Assembly (NCBI RefSeq): GCF_025460765.1
Contig: NZ_JAMWEG010000013.1
Coordinates: 94,371 to 158,370, forward strand
DNA: 64,000 bases
From: Micromonospora sp. MA102
GTDB taxonomy: Bacteria; Actinomycetota; Actinomycetes; Mycobacteriales; Micromonosporaceae
Direction: 5' to 3'
Shown: piece by piece, positions 25,941-33,759 of the stretch
Numbering within the stretch: the stretch's first letter is position 1
Layout: the number at the start of each line of letters is the position of its first letter
The notes under the pieces: model-generated
The model's database searches: none
Seen by the model: only the letters and a program-made list of their open reading frames with translations
What the model was told of the DNA's origin: nothing
Translations under genes and position numbers: made by a program

Positions 25941-26927
25941 GTGTTGTTCGAGCCTGTGACTGCGGAGCTGTCATTCGAGGACGACGGGAACGAGCTGGTC
26001 GGCGATTTCGTCCGACCGCCCTGGCCGGGTCCGTACCCGGCGGTGGTCTTCGTCGAAGGTTCTGGTCCGGGAGGTCGCGACCAGGGGTCGTGGCAGGCGA
26101 GGCTTGCCGCAGCCGGCTTTGCGAGCCTCGCCTATGACAAGCCTGGTTCTGGAGCGTCAACGGGCGATTGGACCAGTCAGACCATGGCCGGCCGTGCCGA
26201 GGAGACCGTGGCTGCGGTCCAGGCCGTGAGAAGCCGCGAGGACGTGCTATCCGGTGCGGTCGCGCTGATCGGCGGCAGCCAGGGAGGCTGGGTGGCTCAA
26301 CTGGCGGCGTCAGCGGACGACAGGATAGCGGCGGTGGTGACGGTGTCAGGTCCGGGCGTGAGCGTGCGAGTTCAGGAGGAGTACCGGCTCCGCCACCAGT
26401 TCGCGGCGGAGGGCTTCAGCAGCCCGGACATCCAGCAGGCGCTTGTTCTGCTACGCGACCAGGTTCAGCGGGTTCAGTCAGGCGACGACCCGGCGCGAGT
26501 GCACGCCGCGCAAGCGCAGTGGCATGCCGCCCCCTGGTATCCGCTACTCGCCGGAACGACACCCGAGTCCATCGCATTCATCGCGGGCATCGCGGACTAC
26601 GACCCTGCCCCGGCACTGGCAGCCCTGAGATGTCCGCTGCTGGCAATCTTCGGCGCAGATGACCTGCTGGTGCCGGTAGAGGCGAGCGTGCGCGCCATCA
26701 GTAACACCCTGAAGGACGCACGCCATGCCGATCACGCGATGGTGGTCTTTCCCTGCGCTGACCACAACATTCGCGTCTACACGGGCAAGGGACCCGCGCA
26801 GGTCAAGCAGGGTCGCTACACGCCGGCCGAGCGGGCTCCGGGCTTTGACGAACTCATCGTCACCTGGCTACAGCGCCGCTTGCCGCCGCTCGCCCTCCGC
26901 GAGGAACCTGTCCTTCAGTCGGCCTGA
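25941..26927 (+). CDS. Alpha/beta hydrolase (dienelactone hydrolase / BAAT-like)
   Basis: A GTG start gives 328 residues without a signal peptide, so it acts in the cytoplasm. The fold markers are VVFVEGSGPGGRDQGSW (oxyanion region), ASLAYDKPGSGAS, the nucleophile elbow GGSQGG (Ser near residue 114), the acid in FGADDLLVPVE and the His in PCADHNIR. This is the layout of the acyl-transferase/dienelactone hydrolase branch. It cleaves an ester or thioester, but the substrate is not visible. It is the cargo next to att module 4 and overlaps the convergent DUF7336 gene by 13 bp. Confidence 0.8.
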   Translation: MLFEPVTAELSFEDDGNELVGDFVRPPWPGPYPAVVFVEGSGPGGRDQGSWQARLAAAGFASLAYDKPGSGASTGDWTSQTMAGRAEETVAAVQAVRSREDVLSGAVALIGGSQGGWVAQLAASADDRIAAVVTVSGPGVSVRVQEEYRLRHQFAAEGFSSPDIQQALVLLRDQVQRVQSGDDPARVHAAQAQWHAAPWYPLLAGTTPESIAFIAGIADYDPAPALAALRCPLLAIFGADDLLVPVEASVRAISNTLKDARHADHAMVVFPCADHNIRVYTGKGPAQVKQGRYTPAERAPGFDELIVTWLQRRLPPLALREEPVLQSA

Positions 26928-27208
26928 CCGTCATCGGGAATGGAAACGAAGCCGTCGTTCCAGTGGTCCTCGTCGAGGCTGTAGCGGTTGATGTAGAAGC
27001 AGTCGGGCTCGTCGCGGAAGCCAGGCAGCTTCCTGGCTCGCTTTATCCGCTCCTCCGCTCGTGCCTCCGACGAGTACACCCCCAGAATTTTGAGGTCGTC
27101 ACCGTCTTCCTCGTCGCAGACCAGCTCGCCGGCTTCGTCTCGGTGCGTTGTTGGTCGCCCGTCGAGCCACCGGGCGTGGCGGACGTGCCAGAGCAGGAAG
27201 ACCTCCAT
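26915..27208 (-). CDS. DUF7336 domain protein
   Basis: From ATG at 27208 the protein reads MEVFLLWHVRHARWLDG, then DDLKILGVYSSEARAEERIKRARKLPGF, and PDCFYINRYSLDEDHWNDGFV. This is the compact pattern of the DUF7336 family (vflLWHv...DdKlIGvYsSe..A...GF...F.id.Y.lDed.W.eGF). Such proteins are small, cytoplasmic and often near immunity genes. The frame runs upstream to 27403 but the added residues lack the family pattern. Its 3' end overlaps the hydrolase gene. Confidence 0.75.
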   Translation of the reverse strand: MEVFLLWHVRHARWLDGRPTTHRDEAGELVCDEEDGDDLKILGVYSSEARAEERIKRARKLPGFRDEPDCFYINRYSLDEDHWNDGFVSIPDDGQAD

Positions 27209-27382
27209 GCAGCCGGAAAGATCGCTGGGGAACACCTCGTCTGCCACGTACCGCTCCTCTGCCTCAAGCCCATCTCCGCCGTGAGTCCGCACATCGTGAA
27301 GCAGGCCTGTTCGGCTTCGCCCGGACTCACGGTGGAGGGCGGCGGCCGGCAGACCCGAGCCAAGGGCGGCCCGAGCAGCTAA

Positions 27383-27470
27383 TGGCCCACGGATGGCCCG
27401 CAAGATCGAAGCGGGGGAGTGGCCGACCGGCCCAGGATCGGGGATGCAGCCTCTGACCTGGGCCGGAGGC
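27383..27470. repeat. 88-bp repeat with arm-type pair and hairpin, copy 1
   Basis: Begins TGGCCCA-CGGA-TGGCCCG, continues CAAGATCGAAGCGGGGGAG, and contains a 10-bp perfect hairpin CCGGCCCAGG / CCTGGGCCGG (the probable tRNA-Gly terminator). Nearly identical to 28385-28472. Confidence 0.75.
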
Positions 27471-27473
27471 CGG

Positions 27474-27518
27474 TGGAGCGGGCGACGGGAATCGAACCCG
27501 CACCGTCAGTTTGGAAGG
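27474..27518 (-). repeat. 3' half of a tRNA-Gly(TCC): integration core
   Basis: On the minus strand: anticodon loop CTTCCAA (anticodon TCC), ACTGACGGT, T-arm GCGGGTTCGATTCCCGT, acceptor CGCCCGCT and CCA. It overlaps the left 12 bp (CAGTTTGGAAGG) of the module that runs to 27634, showing that the 12-bp core of copies A-C comes from this tRNA. Confidence 0.8.
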
Positions 27519-27634
27519 ACGAAGATCACGGCCGACAAGGATCTGGTGGGCCAGGTCAAGGCTGCGAGGGTGTGACCGTTCGTGCCCCCTGGTGACCATC
27601 CGGGGTGCCGGCGACTGGCACGTCGATGGCACGG
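27507..27634. repeat. att-like module 5 (shared repeat, copy C)
   Basis: Same order as the copies at 22009 and 25767: core CAGTTTGGAAGG, GACGAAGATCACGGCCGACA, and the pair TGGCACG-TCGA-TGGCACG at 27616-27633. The next gene starts 51 bp later. Only this copy retains the tRNA 3' half. Confidence 0.8.
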
Positions 27635-27684
27635 CGGAACGTCCGGCTGGATCACTGCTACGCGGATGTCGGTAGGCTTCGCAC

Positions 27685-28098
27685 GTGTCGGAGCAGGGTT
27701 GGCGTGAGCTGACGCCGAAGACGATTCCCGCCCTTCTCTCGGTCGTGGACTGCGGCGATGGATGCATCCGGGAGCTGACGTTGAGGTCAACGTACGGACC
27801 CGATGCTGCGCAATCTGCTTCCGTAGTCATCGACGTTCGGCACGCGTCCGAGCCCGGCTGGGTACAGCTCACGATCGAGCTAAGGGGCTTGGTGCACCGC
27901 AAGATCGTGGACATCAACACCTTCTCCTGGGTGATGCTCGATCAGCCACAGGTGGTGCAGGACGACGCTGCCCTCTTGCACCTAGACCTCGATCCCACAG
28001 GTGAGATTCGAACACCTGCTGACATGGCGCAGCACTCCCACGTGTACCTAGCCGCGAGGGGACTGCGGTGGCGGCTCGACCCGCTGCCAGCAAGCTAG
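27685..28098 (+). CDS. Small beta-rich hypothetical protein, 137 aa
   Basis: GTG start at 27685, with a weak upstream site. The protein alternates strands (IRELTLRSTYGP, SVVIDVRHASEPGWVQLTIELRGLVHRKIVD) and ends WRLDPLPAS. It looks like a single-domain soluble protein of the immunity/DUF type, without a recognised family. Its stop codon TAG is the first triplet of an IS630-end-like sequence, so the gene may have been trimmed at its 3' end. Confidence 0.55.
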   Translation: MSEQGWRELTPKTIPALLSVVDCGDGCIRELTLRSTYGPDAAQSASVVIDVRHASEPGWVQLTIELRGLVHRKIVDINTFSWVMLDQPQVVQDDAALLHLDLDPTGEIRTPADMAQHSHVYLAARGLRWRLDPLPAS

Positions 28099-28118
28099 TG
28101 CCGTGACCACAAACGTTC
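28097..28118. repeat. IS630 end-like sequence
   Basis: AGTGCCGTGACCACAAACG, continuing TTC, matches the start of the 44-bp repeats at 37942 and 40474. Only the first 22 bp are shared. Confidence 0.5.
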
Positions 28119-28169
28119 GCCGGGTCGGTCGCCGGGGAGTTTGTCGTACTGGTGGTGTTGGGTGGGGTT

Positions 28170-28266
28170 GTGCCTCGTCGTCGGGATCCTGCCGCTCCTC
28201 CGGTGGTGCATCGCACCGCGCGTGTGGCGTTGCGGGTGACGTCCGGGCAGCGGCGGCAATGCCATG
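28170..28266 (+). pseudogene. TnpB N-terminal fragment
   Basis: VVHRTARVALRVTSGQRRQ in frame from GTG 28170 matches the start of actinobacterial IS607/IS605-type TnpB proteins (RTARVRLRVT-GQRRRC). The frame then ends in unrelated sequence. Only about 30 residues of about 400 remain. Confidence 0.55.
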
Positions 28267-28384
28267 GACGCTGACGAAAGGCTGGACCTCCCAGAAGAGC
28301 TGGTCCTCTGTCCTCTGGAAGATTCGCCTCGCCCTCTGCCACAGCCGTGATGATCGCCTAGGCAGGCAACTGTCGCGGTAGCTA

Positions 28385-28472
28385 TGGCCCCCGGATGGCC
28401 CGCAAGATCGAAGCGGGGGAGTGGCCGACCGGCCCAGGATTGGAGGACGCTGCCTCCGACCTGGGCCGGCGG
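28385..28472. repeat. 88-bp repeat with arm-type pair and hairpin, copy 2
   Basis: TGGCCCC-CGGA-TGGCCCG and the following 70 bp repeat 27383-27470 with few differences, including the GGCCCAGG/CCTGGGCC hairpin. No tRNA half follows, so the adjacent core has been lost or exchanged. Confidence 0.75.
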
Positions 28473-28622
28473 CCGATCGTGGCCGGTAGTTCGCCACTGA
28501 GTGCCAGGTCACCGACCTCGCGCATCCCGCCGAAGGTGCCGTCCATGTCCAGCACGAAATGCAGACCGACGTCGTCGCGGCCGATCCAGTTCAGCTGCGG
28601 CACGGGGTGGGTGATCGTGAGG

Positions 28623-28800
28623 AGGCGTCCACCCGCTGGCCGGCCAGCCGGACGGGGTCGGCCGGGCGCTGCTGATGCTCGCCGGCTGGGTGATCAACCT
28701 GGCCGTCGTCGAATGGGCGCTGCGCAGGCGGCCGACCAAGCCAGCCCGGAGCATCCAGCGCCGCGCCGACGCTTCCGCCGGCGTTCTGGCCAGCCAATGA
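28623..28800 (+). pseudogene. C-terminal fragment of a DUF2306-like membrane protein
   Basis: In frame to TGA at 28798 the reading is VGRALLMLAGWVINLAVVEWALRRRP followed by a basic tail, the usual last transmembrane helix of DUF2306-type proteins. Nothing in the same frame upstream continues the protein, so only the tail survives. The stretch 28473-28622 has no supported gene. Confidence 0.4.
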
Positions 28801-28978
28801 CGGGAATGCGCCAAGGAGGTCGAGGTGGCTCCGACCCCGGCCTATGCGGAGAGTGCGGCTATGGAGCCGTTCGTCGATCAGCCGGTAGTGGGGTATGCGC
28901 CGATGGCGAGCCTGCGGCCGGGCTGGTGCCCGTAGCCTGTCATCAGGCGAGGACGGTGCGGAGGTCCGGAGGACGTCG

Positions 28979-30166
28979 ATGGTGACCGAGGGCGGCGCCA
29001 ACACGGCGGCTCCGACCCCACGGGACCCCGGCCGCCCCGCGTTCCTGGAACTCTTCTTCGACCTGACGTACGTCTTCGCGATGATCTCCCTGGTCAGGAC
29101 GCTCGCCGACGACGTGAGCTGGACCGGCGTCGGCCAGACGCTGGTCCTGCTGCTCGCGTTCACCCTGGTCTGGGCGGTGACCACGTGGGCCGCCGACACC
29201 CTGGACCTGACGCGGCCCGCGGTCCAGGTGCAGTTCATCGGGGTGGCGGCCGGCAGCCTGCTGCTGGCGGCCGCGGCACCCGACGCCTACGACGGTCGCG
29301 GCCTGCTCTTCGCGATCACCTACCTTGCGATCCACCTCGGTTCGAGCACCTACTACCTCCTGCTCGTCCCGAGCGCGGCCGAGCCGCGTCGCAGCGGCCG
29401 GATCTTGTTCTGGTACACGATCGCCGCCGTCGGCTGGATCGGCGGCGCGCTGGCCACCGGCCACACCCGCCTCCTGCTCTGGGCGGCGACCGTCGCCATG
29501 GAGTACGTCGCCGCCTCGCTCGGCTGGCCGCTGCCGAAGCTCGGGCGGTCGCAGCCGCAGGAGTGGCGGCTGGTTGGCGAGCGGGTGGCCGAGCGGTACC
29601 GGCAGTTCGTCATCATCGCGCTCGGCGCGTCCATCTTCGTCATCGGGACGACCTTCAGCCTGAACGACTACACCGCGGACCGGGCGTGGGCGCTCCTGGT
29701 GGTGTTCACGACCGTGGTGGCGGCCTGGCGCATCTACATCTACCGGGCCGGCGAGCTGCTGACCGAGGCCATCGCGCGATCGACGAACCCGTCACTGCTC
29801 ACGCAGTCCGCCGCGGTCACTCACCTGATCATGGTATCGGGCATCGGCGGCATGGCGGTCACGAGTCACCTCGTCGTGATGCGTCCCTTCGGGGAGACGC
29901 CGCCCTCGTGGGCTGCGGTCATCCTCGGCGGACCGGCGCTGTTCCTGGTCGGCCGCGCAGTGCTGGACTACACGGTCTTCGGTCGGATATCCCGGTCCCG
30001 GCTAGCCGGGCTGGTCCTGCTGGCCGGCGCGGCGCCGACCGCGGACCTGCTTCCGCCGGTCGCGGTCGCGCTGCTCGCCATGAGCATCCTGGCCCTGGTC
30101 GCTGCGGCGAACCTGGTGAGCACTCGCCGGCACGCCCGGGCCCCGATGCCACCGGCGCTCGGGTGA
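28979..30166 (+). CDS. Low-temperature-requirement protein A (LtrA) family membrane protein, copy 1
   Basis: ATG at 28979 follows GGAGG with six bases of spacing; the longer frame from 28895 is rejected. The N-terminus has the family signature FLELFFDLTYVFAM, and the 395-residue protein shows about ten membrane spans, with the conserved HLIMVSGIGGMAVTSHLVV block in the C-terminal half. LtrA was first linked to growth at low temperature in Listeria; the molecular function is not established. A second LtrA gene of the same length lies tail to tail with it, stops three bases apart. Confidence 0.85.
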   Translation: MVTEGGANTAAPTPRDPGRPAFLELFFDLTYVFAMISLVRTLADDVSWTGVGQTLVLLLAFTLVWAVTTWAADTLDLTRPAVQVQFIGVAAGSLLLAAAAPDAYDGRGLLFAITYLAIHLGSSTYYLLLVPSAAEPRRSGRILFWYTIAAVGWIGGALATGHTRLLLWAATVAMEYVAASLGWPLPKLGRSQPQEWRLVGERVAERYRQFVIIALGASIFVIGTTFSLNDYTADRAWALLVVFTTVVAAWRIYIYRAGELLTEAIARSTNPSLLTQSAAVTHLIMVSGIGGMAVTSHLVVMRPFGETPPSWAAVILGGPALFLVGRAVLDYTVFGRISRSRLAGLVLLAGAAPTADLLPPVAVALLAMSILALVAAANLVSTRRHARAPMPPALG

Positions 30167-30169
30167 CCT

Positions 30170-31354
30170 TCACCCGGTCGGCACGGTGACCCGGACCGGC
30201 CGCGTGTGCGCGGGCAGCGTCTCCCAGGCCAGGATGAGCAGCAGCACCAGATTCGCCACGATCAGGATGGCCAGCGGCGGAAGCAGCGCCATCACCGGGG
30301 CGATGACGCACAGCACCACGATCCCCACCGCCCGGGACCACAGGACCCGACCGGTGAGCACGGCGTCGAACAGGCAACTCCCGAGCAGGAACAGCGCCGG
30401 CCCGCCCAGGATGACGGCGATCCAGGCGGCCGGCGCCGCCCCAAACGGCCGGTCGATGACCAGCGAGACGCTGGTCGACACCACCAGCACCCCGCCCACC
30501 ATCACCAGGTGGCTGTACGAGGTGGAGGTGCCGGGCCGGACCCGCTCCACCACCGTGACGGCGGGCGGTGCCAGCAGCTGCCGTACCCGCTGGAAGTAGA
30601 GCTGGAAGAGCACGACAGCGCTGGCGAATCCGACGAAGCTCGCGGCCACCCGGCCGGCCTGGAAGCCGCTGCCGGCCAGCCCGACGCCGCAGCTCAGGAT
30701 CAGCTCGCCGAGGGCGATGATGAAGATCTCTCGATGCCGCTCGGACAGGTGGGCGCCGGTGAAGATCTGACTGGCCAGTTCGGTGCGGCCGAGTTTCGGC
30801 GTCGGCCAGCCCAACCGGGCCGACCCGAGGTCGACCGCCACCGCGACCGACCAGAGCAGCAGCCGGGCGGTTCCGTGCACGAACGCCCCGGCCACCCACG
30901 GCAGCGCCGTGACGCCCAACCAGAAGAACACTCGGATGCTCCGGGCCTGGATCGGGCGATTGACCCGGGTACCGGGGATGAGGACGGCGTCGCGGACGAG
31001 ATGGATGCCGAAGTACGCCGCGACGAACAGCCAGCCGTAATCGGCGAAGGCGTACGGCACCGCGATCGCCATCAACATGGTGCCGAACATGACCGCCAGG
31101 ACGGTGGCCTGGATGACCGGCAGCCGCGGGTTGAACAGATCGGTGAGCCAGGCGGTCAGCACCCAGACCCACCAGGCGGCCATCAACAGGACGGCGGTCT
31201 CGGCTGCGCCCCGGACGGTGAGATCCTCGGCCAGCCCCGCCGAGAGCCTGGAGAGCATGAAGATGTAGACCAGGTCGAAGAAGAGCTCCAGGAACGTCGG
31301 ATAGCCAGGCTCGCCGCGCCGGCGAAGGATCCGGGGGAGCGGGCTGGGCCTCAC
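30170..31354 (-). CDS. LtrA family membrane protein, copy 2
   Basis: GTG at 31354 has GGAGG seven bases upstream; the frame continues to 31504 but without protein character. The protein starts with a basic stretch and FLELFFDLVYIFML, then about ten spans, SHLVMVGGVLVVSTSVSLVI and FGAAPAAWIAVILGGPALFLLGSCLFDAVLTGR, which is clearly homologous to the neighbour at 28979 (FGETPPSWAAVILGGPALFLVGRAVLDYTVFGR). The two are diverged paralogues in convergent arrangement. No shared terminator is visible in the three bases between them, so antisense overlap of the transcripts is likely. Confidence 0.85.
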   Translation of the reverse strand: MRPSPLPRILRRRGEPGYPTFLELFFDLVYIFMLSRLSAGLAEDLTVRGAAETAVLLMAAWWVWVLTAWLTDLFNPRLPVIQATVLAVMFGTMLMAIAVPYAFADYGWLFVAAYFGIHLVRDAVLIPGTRVNRPIQARSIRVFFWLGVTALPWVAGAFVHGTARLLLWSVAVAVDLGSARLGWPTPKLGRTELASQIFTGAHLSERHREIFIIALGELILSCGVGLAGSGFQAGRVAASFVGFASAVVLFQLYFQRVRQLLAPPAVTVVERVRPGTSTSYSHLVMVGGVLVVSTSVSLVIDRPFGAAPAAWIAVILGGPALFLLGSCLFDAVLTGRVLWSRAVGIVVLCVIAPVMALLPPLAILIVANLVLLLILAWETLPAHTRPVRVTVPTG

Positions 31355-31638
31355 GCTTTTGCCTCCTTCGCACGCCCCTCGGGGAGCGGAGGCACGTTTC
31401 TTTCGCCAACCTACAAAAGCGGAGGCCGGCGGAGAGCGGAAACACAGGAGCAGGGACGGTGCCGGGCCGCGCTTGCGCGGGTTGGCGTCGATCGCCGGGA
31501 GCACCGAGCTGCCTGGCTGCGTTCGGCGATCTCACGGCCCGAACCCGGAGCGCCGGAGCACAAGCGACGCCGACCACGATCAGGCCACGGCCTGATGAGC
31601 CCGGGCGACGCCCCCGCGGTTCGGATGCGGACGAGGTG

Positions 31639-32478
31639 TCAACGGGAGAAGACTTCCTTGGCGTACGCCTCCAAGCCGCGCGGCGGGCTGCCGGTGAGCC
31701 GCTGGACGTCGTCGGTGACCGGCGCGAAGACGCCAGCTCTGACCAGTTCGAACAGGTGCATCATGTGGTCGACCCAGGCATCGGGGCGGCCGGACCTGGC
31801 GAAGTGCGCCCGGTGCTCGGCGAGGTTCGCGTCGACATGCCGGATGGGTCGGCCGGAGGCCCGGCCCAGCACCTCCGCCACGTGGCTGAAGGTCACCGCC
31901 TTCGAGCCCGTCAGCGTGTAGCCCCGCTGGTGGTGTCCGTCCTGGCTCAGCACGATGACGGCGGCGTCGGCAACGTCCCGGGTGTCGACGAAGCTGACCA
32001 CCTGGTCGCCACTGCCGGCGTACAACTCGTCATTCTCGCGGATCGCCCTGGCGTACACGCCCTCGTCCTCGTCGAAGTTCTGCATGAGCCAGTTCGGCCG
32101 CAGGATGGTCCATTCCTTCCCCGCGTTCTGCACCGCCAGTTCCACGGCGTGACGCGGCGTGTCTTCCGGCGAACGGTCGACGCCCATCGCAGACATGAGC
32201 ACCACGCGCCGGGCGTGCGGGGCAGAGGCGATCAGCCGGGAGATGATGCTGCTGGCATTGTCGGCGCTGTCCAGCCCCTTGACGAACAGCGTGTCGGCGT
32301 CGCCGAGCGCCGCGGACCAGGTCGTCGGGTCGTACCAGTCGAAGCGCACCGGAATCACTCCGGGCGACGGCTCTGCGGGGTGACGGCTCGCGGCCCGTAC
32401 GGGTATCCCGGCGGCCGCCAGAGCCGCCACCACCCGCCGGCCGGCCTTGCCCGTGGCACCCTCCACCCAGACGCTCAT
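31639..32478 (-). CDS. NAD(P)-binding NmrA-like reductase
   Basis: ATG at 32478 (GGAG upstream) gives 279 residues. The N-terminal Rossmann motif is VWVEGATGKAGRRVVAAL (GxxGxxG form of the atypical SDR group). It continues ARRVVLMSAMGVD, the YxxxK-less pattern of NmrA/quinone-reductase-like proteins, with WTILRPNWLMQNF and SFVDTRDVADAAVIVL. Members reduce quinones or act as redox sensors. It is divergent from an AraC-type regulator 130 bp away, which likely controls it; a perfect inverted repeat lies between them. Confidence 0.85.
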   Translation of the reverse strand: MSVWVEGATGKAGRRVVAALAAAGIPVRAASRHPAEPSPGVIPVRFDWYDPTTWSAALGDADTLFVKGLDSADNASSIISRLIASAPHARRVVLMSAMGVDRSPEDTPRHAVELAVQNAGKEWTILRPNWLMQNFDEDEGVYARAIRENDELYAGSGDQVVSFVDTRDVADAAVIVLSQDGHHQRGYTLTGSKAVTFSHVAEVLGRASGRPIRHVDANLAEHRAHFARSGRPDAWVDHMMHLFELVRAGVFAPVTDDVQRLTGSPPRGLEAYAKEVFSR

Positions 32479-32567
32479 GTCGTTTCTCCACTCCTCAGCG
32501 TTAGCCTGTGGTTGCCACGTTAGGCAGCAGCCGTGAGACGGACGATGGCTGAAGCACTCGCGTAGTT

Positions 32568-32592
32568 GTCTTGACGTCTCGCCGATCAAGAC
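32568..32592. promoter_or_regulatory. Operator-like inverted repeat between the reductase and AraC genes
   Basis: GTCTTGA (32568-32574) and TCAAGAC (32586-32592) are exact complements separated by 11 bases, 16 bp upstream of the AraC start. The distance of 18 bp centre to centre fits binding of a dimer on one DNA face. Confidence 0.45.
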
Positions 32593-32607
32593 GGATATCG
32601 TGGGCCC

Positions 32608-33618
32608 GTGGACGTGCTCGCGGACATCCTCACGGCCATGCGGGTCGGCGCGCCGGTCGCCGCGTACACCGAGGCGCACGCGCCCTGGGGGCTGCGCTTC
32701 GACCACGCCACCGCCGCCGCGTTCCACGTCGTCCTGCAGGGGTCGTGCTGGCTGACCCCGCTGCCCGGCGGCGCCGACTTCGAGCCCGTCGCGCTCGGAC
32801 CCGGCGATGTGGTGCTGCTCGGGCGCGGCGCCACCCATGCGATCGTTTCGGCCCCGGAAGTTCCGCTCGCCGACTTCTCGCCGTCGCGCACGTCGCAGTC
32901 CGCGCCCTTCGGCCGGATGGTCGTGCCGGGGCAGGGCGCCCGGTCGACGATCGTGTGCGGCGCCTACCGGCTGCAACGGCACCGCCCGCACCCGCTCCTG
33001 CGGGACCTACCGGAAGTGATGCACCTGTCGGCGCTGCCGGGCTGGCACCGGGGCCTACGCGCGATGGTCGAACTGCTCGGCGACGAACTGGAAACCCAAC
33101 CCCCCGGCGCGGCCGCAGTCACGCCGTCGCTGGTCGACGCCCTGCTGGTGTACATGCTCCGCGCCTGGCTGGCGGACACCGCCGACGCGGACGGGTGGCC
33201 GGCGGCTCTGTCCGATCCCGTGATCGCGCGAGCGCTGGCCGCCATCCACGCCGAACCCGCGCGCCCCTGGACCGTCGAGCAACTGGCCGTCACGGCGCGG
33301 CTGTCCCGTGCCGCGTTCGCTCGCCGGTTCAGCACTGTGGTCGGCGAGCCACCGCTGACGTACCTCACGCGCTGGCGGATGACCACCGCGGCACGGCTGC
33401 TGCGCGAGACCGACAAGACCCTGGACCAGTTGGCCGCCGCCACCGGGTACGGCTCCGCGTTCGCGTTCGCCAAGGCCTTCCGGCGCGAGTACGCCCGCAC
33501 ACCGGGTGACTACCGCCGTGCAAGCCGAACAGGCGCGACAACCACACCCACGCCCGACCCGGTCGCATCAGGGATTCATGGCGGCAACACACCGTCAACG
33601 TCCGCTCATGGCCGCTGA
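32608..33618 (+). CDS. AraC-family regulator with cupin sensor
   Basis: GTG at 32608 gives 336 residues. The N-terminal half is a cupin (AraC_binding_2): HVVLQGSCWLTPLPGG and LGPGDVVLLGRGATHAI. The C-terminal half has two helix-turn-helix units, WTVEQLAVTARLSRAAFARRF and TLDQLAAATGYGSAFAFAKAFRREY. Regulators of this branch are usually activators of an adjacent oxidoreductase gene, as here (divergent NmrA-like gene). The ligand is not known. Confidence 0.9.
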   Translation: MDVLADILTAMRVGAPVAAYTEAHAPWGLRFDHATAAAFHVVLQGSCWLTPLPGGADFEPVALGPGDVVLLGRGATHAIVSAPEVPLADFSPSRTSQSAPFGRMVVPGQGARSTIVCGAYRLQRHRPHPLLRDLPEVMHLSALPGWHRGLRAMVELLGDELETQPPGAAAVTPSLVDALLVYMLRAWLADTADADGWPAALSDPVIARALAAIHAEPARPWTVEQLAVTARLSRAAFARRFSTVVGEPPLTYLTRWRMTTAARLLRETDKTLDQLAAATGYGSAFAFAKAFRREYARTPGDYRRASRTGATTTPTPDPVASGIHGGNTPSTSAHGR

Positions 33619-33759
33619 CGACGCGGGCGCGCCGAAGAGCGGACGTCGGATCTGACCCGCGCCGACGAGCGTCCCATCGTTCACGTCAACGTCAGTAGGG
33701 CGACGCCTGTGCGCGTGACCGTTCGCCGCGATCGATGCAGGCTTACGCCGCCGCCTAGC

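Noticed and set aside
27999..28026. T-arm-like sequence GATTCGAACACC
   Set aside because: It lies within the coding frame of the gene at 27685, no anticodon or acceptor parts can be placed, and the loop would be too long.
30206..31921. 571-codon frame on the plus strand
   Set aside because: Antisense to the second LtrA gene, rich in His/Asp/Gln/Arg, without motifs.
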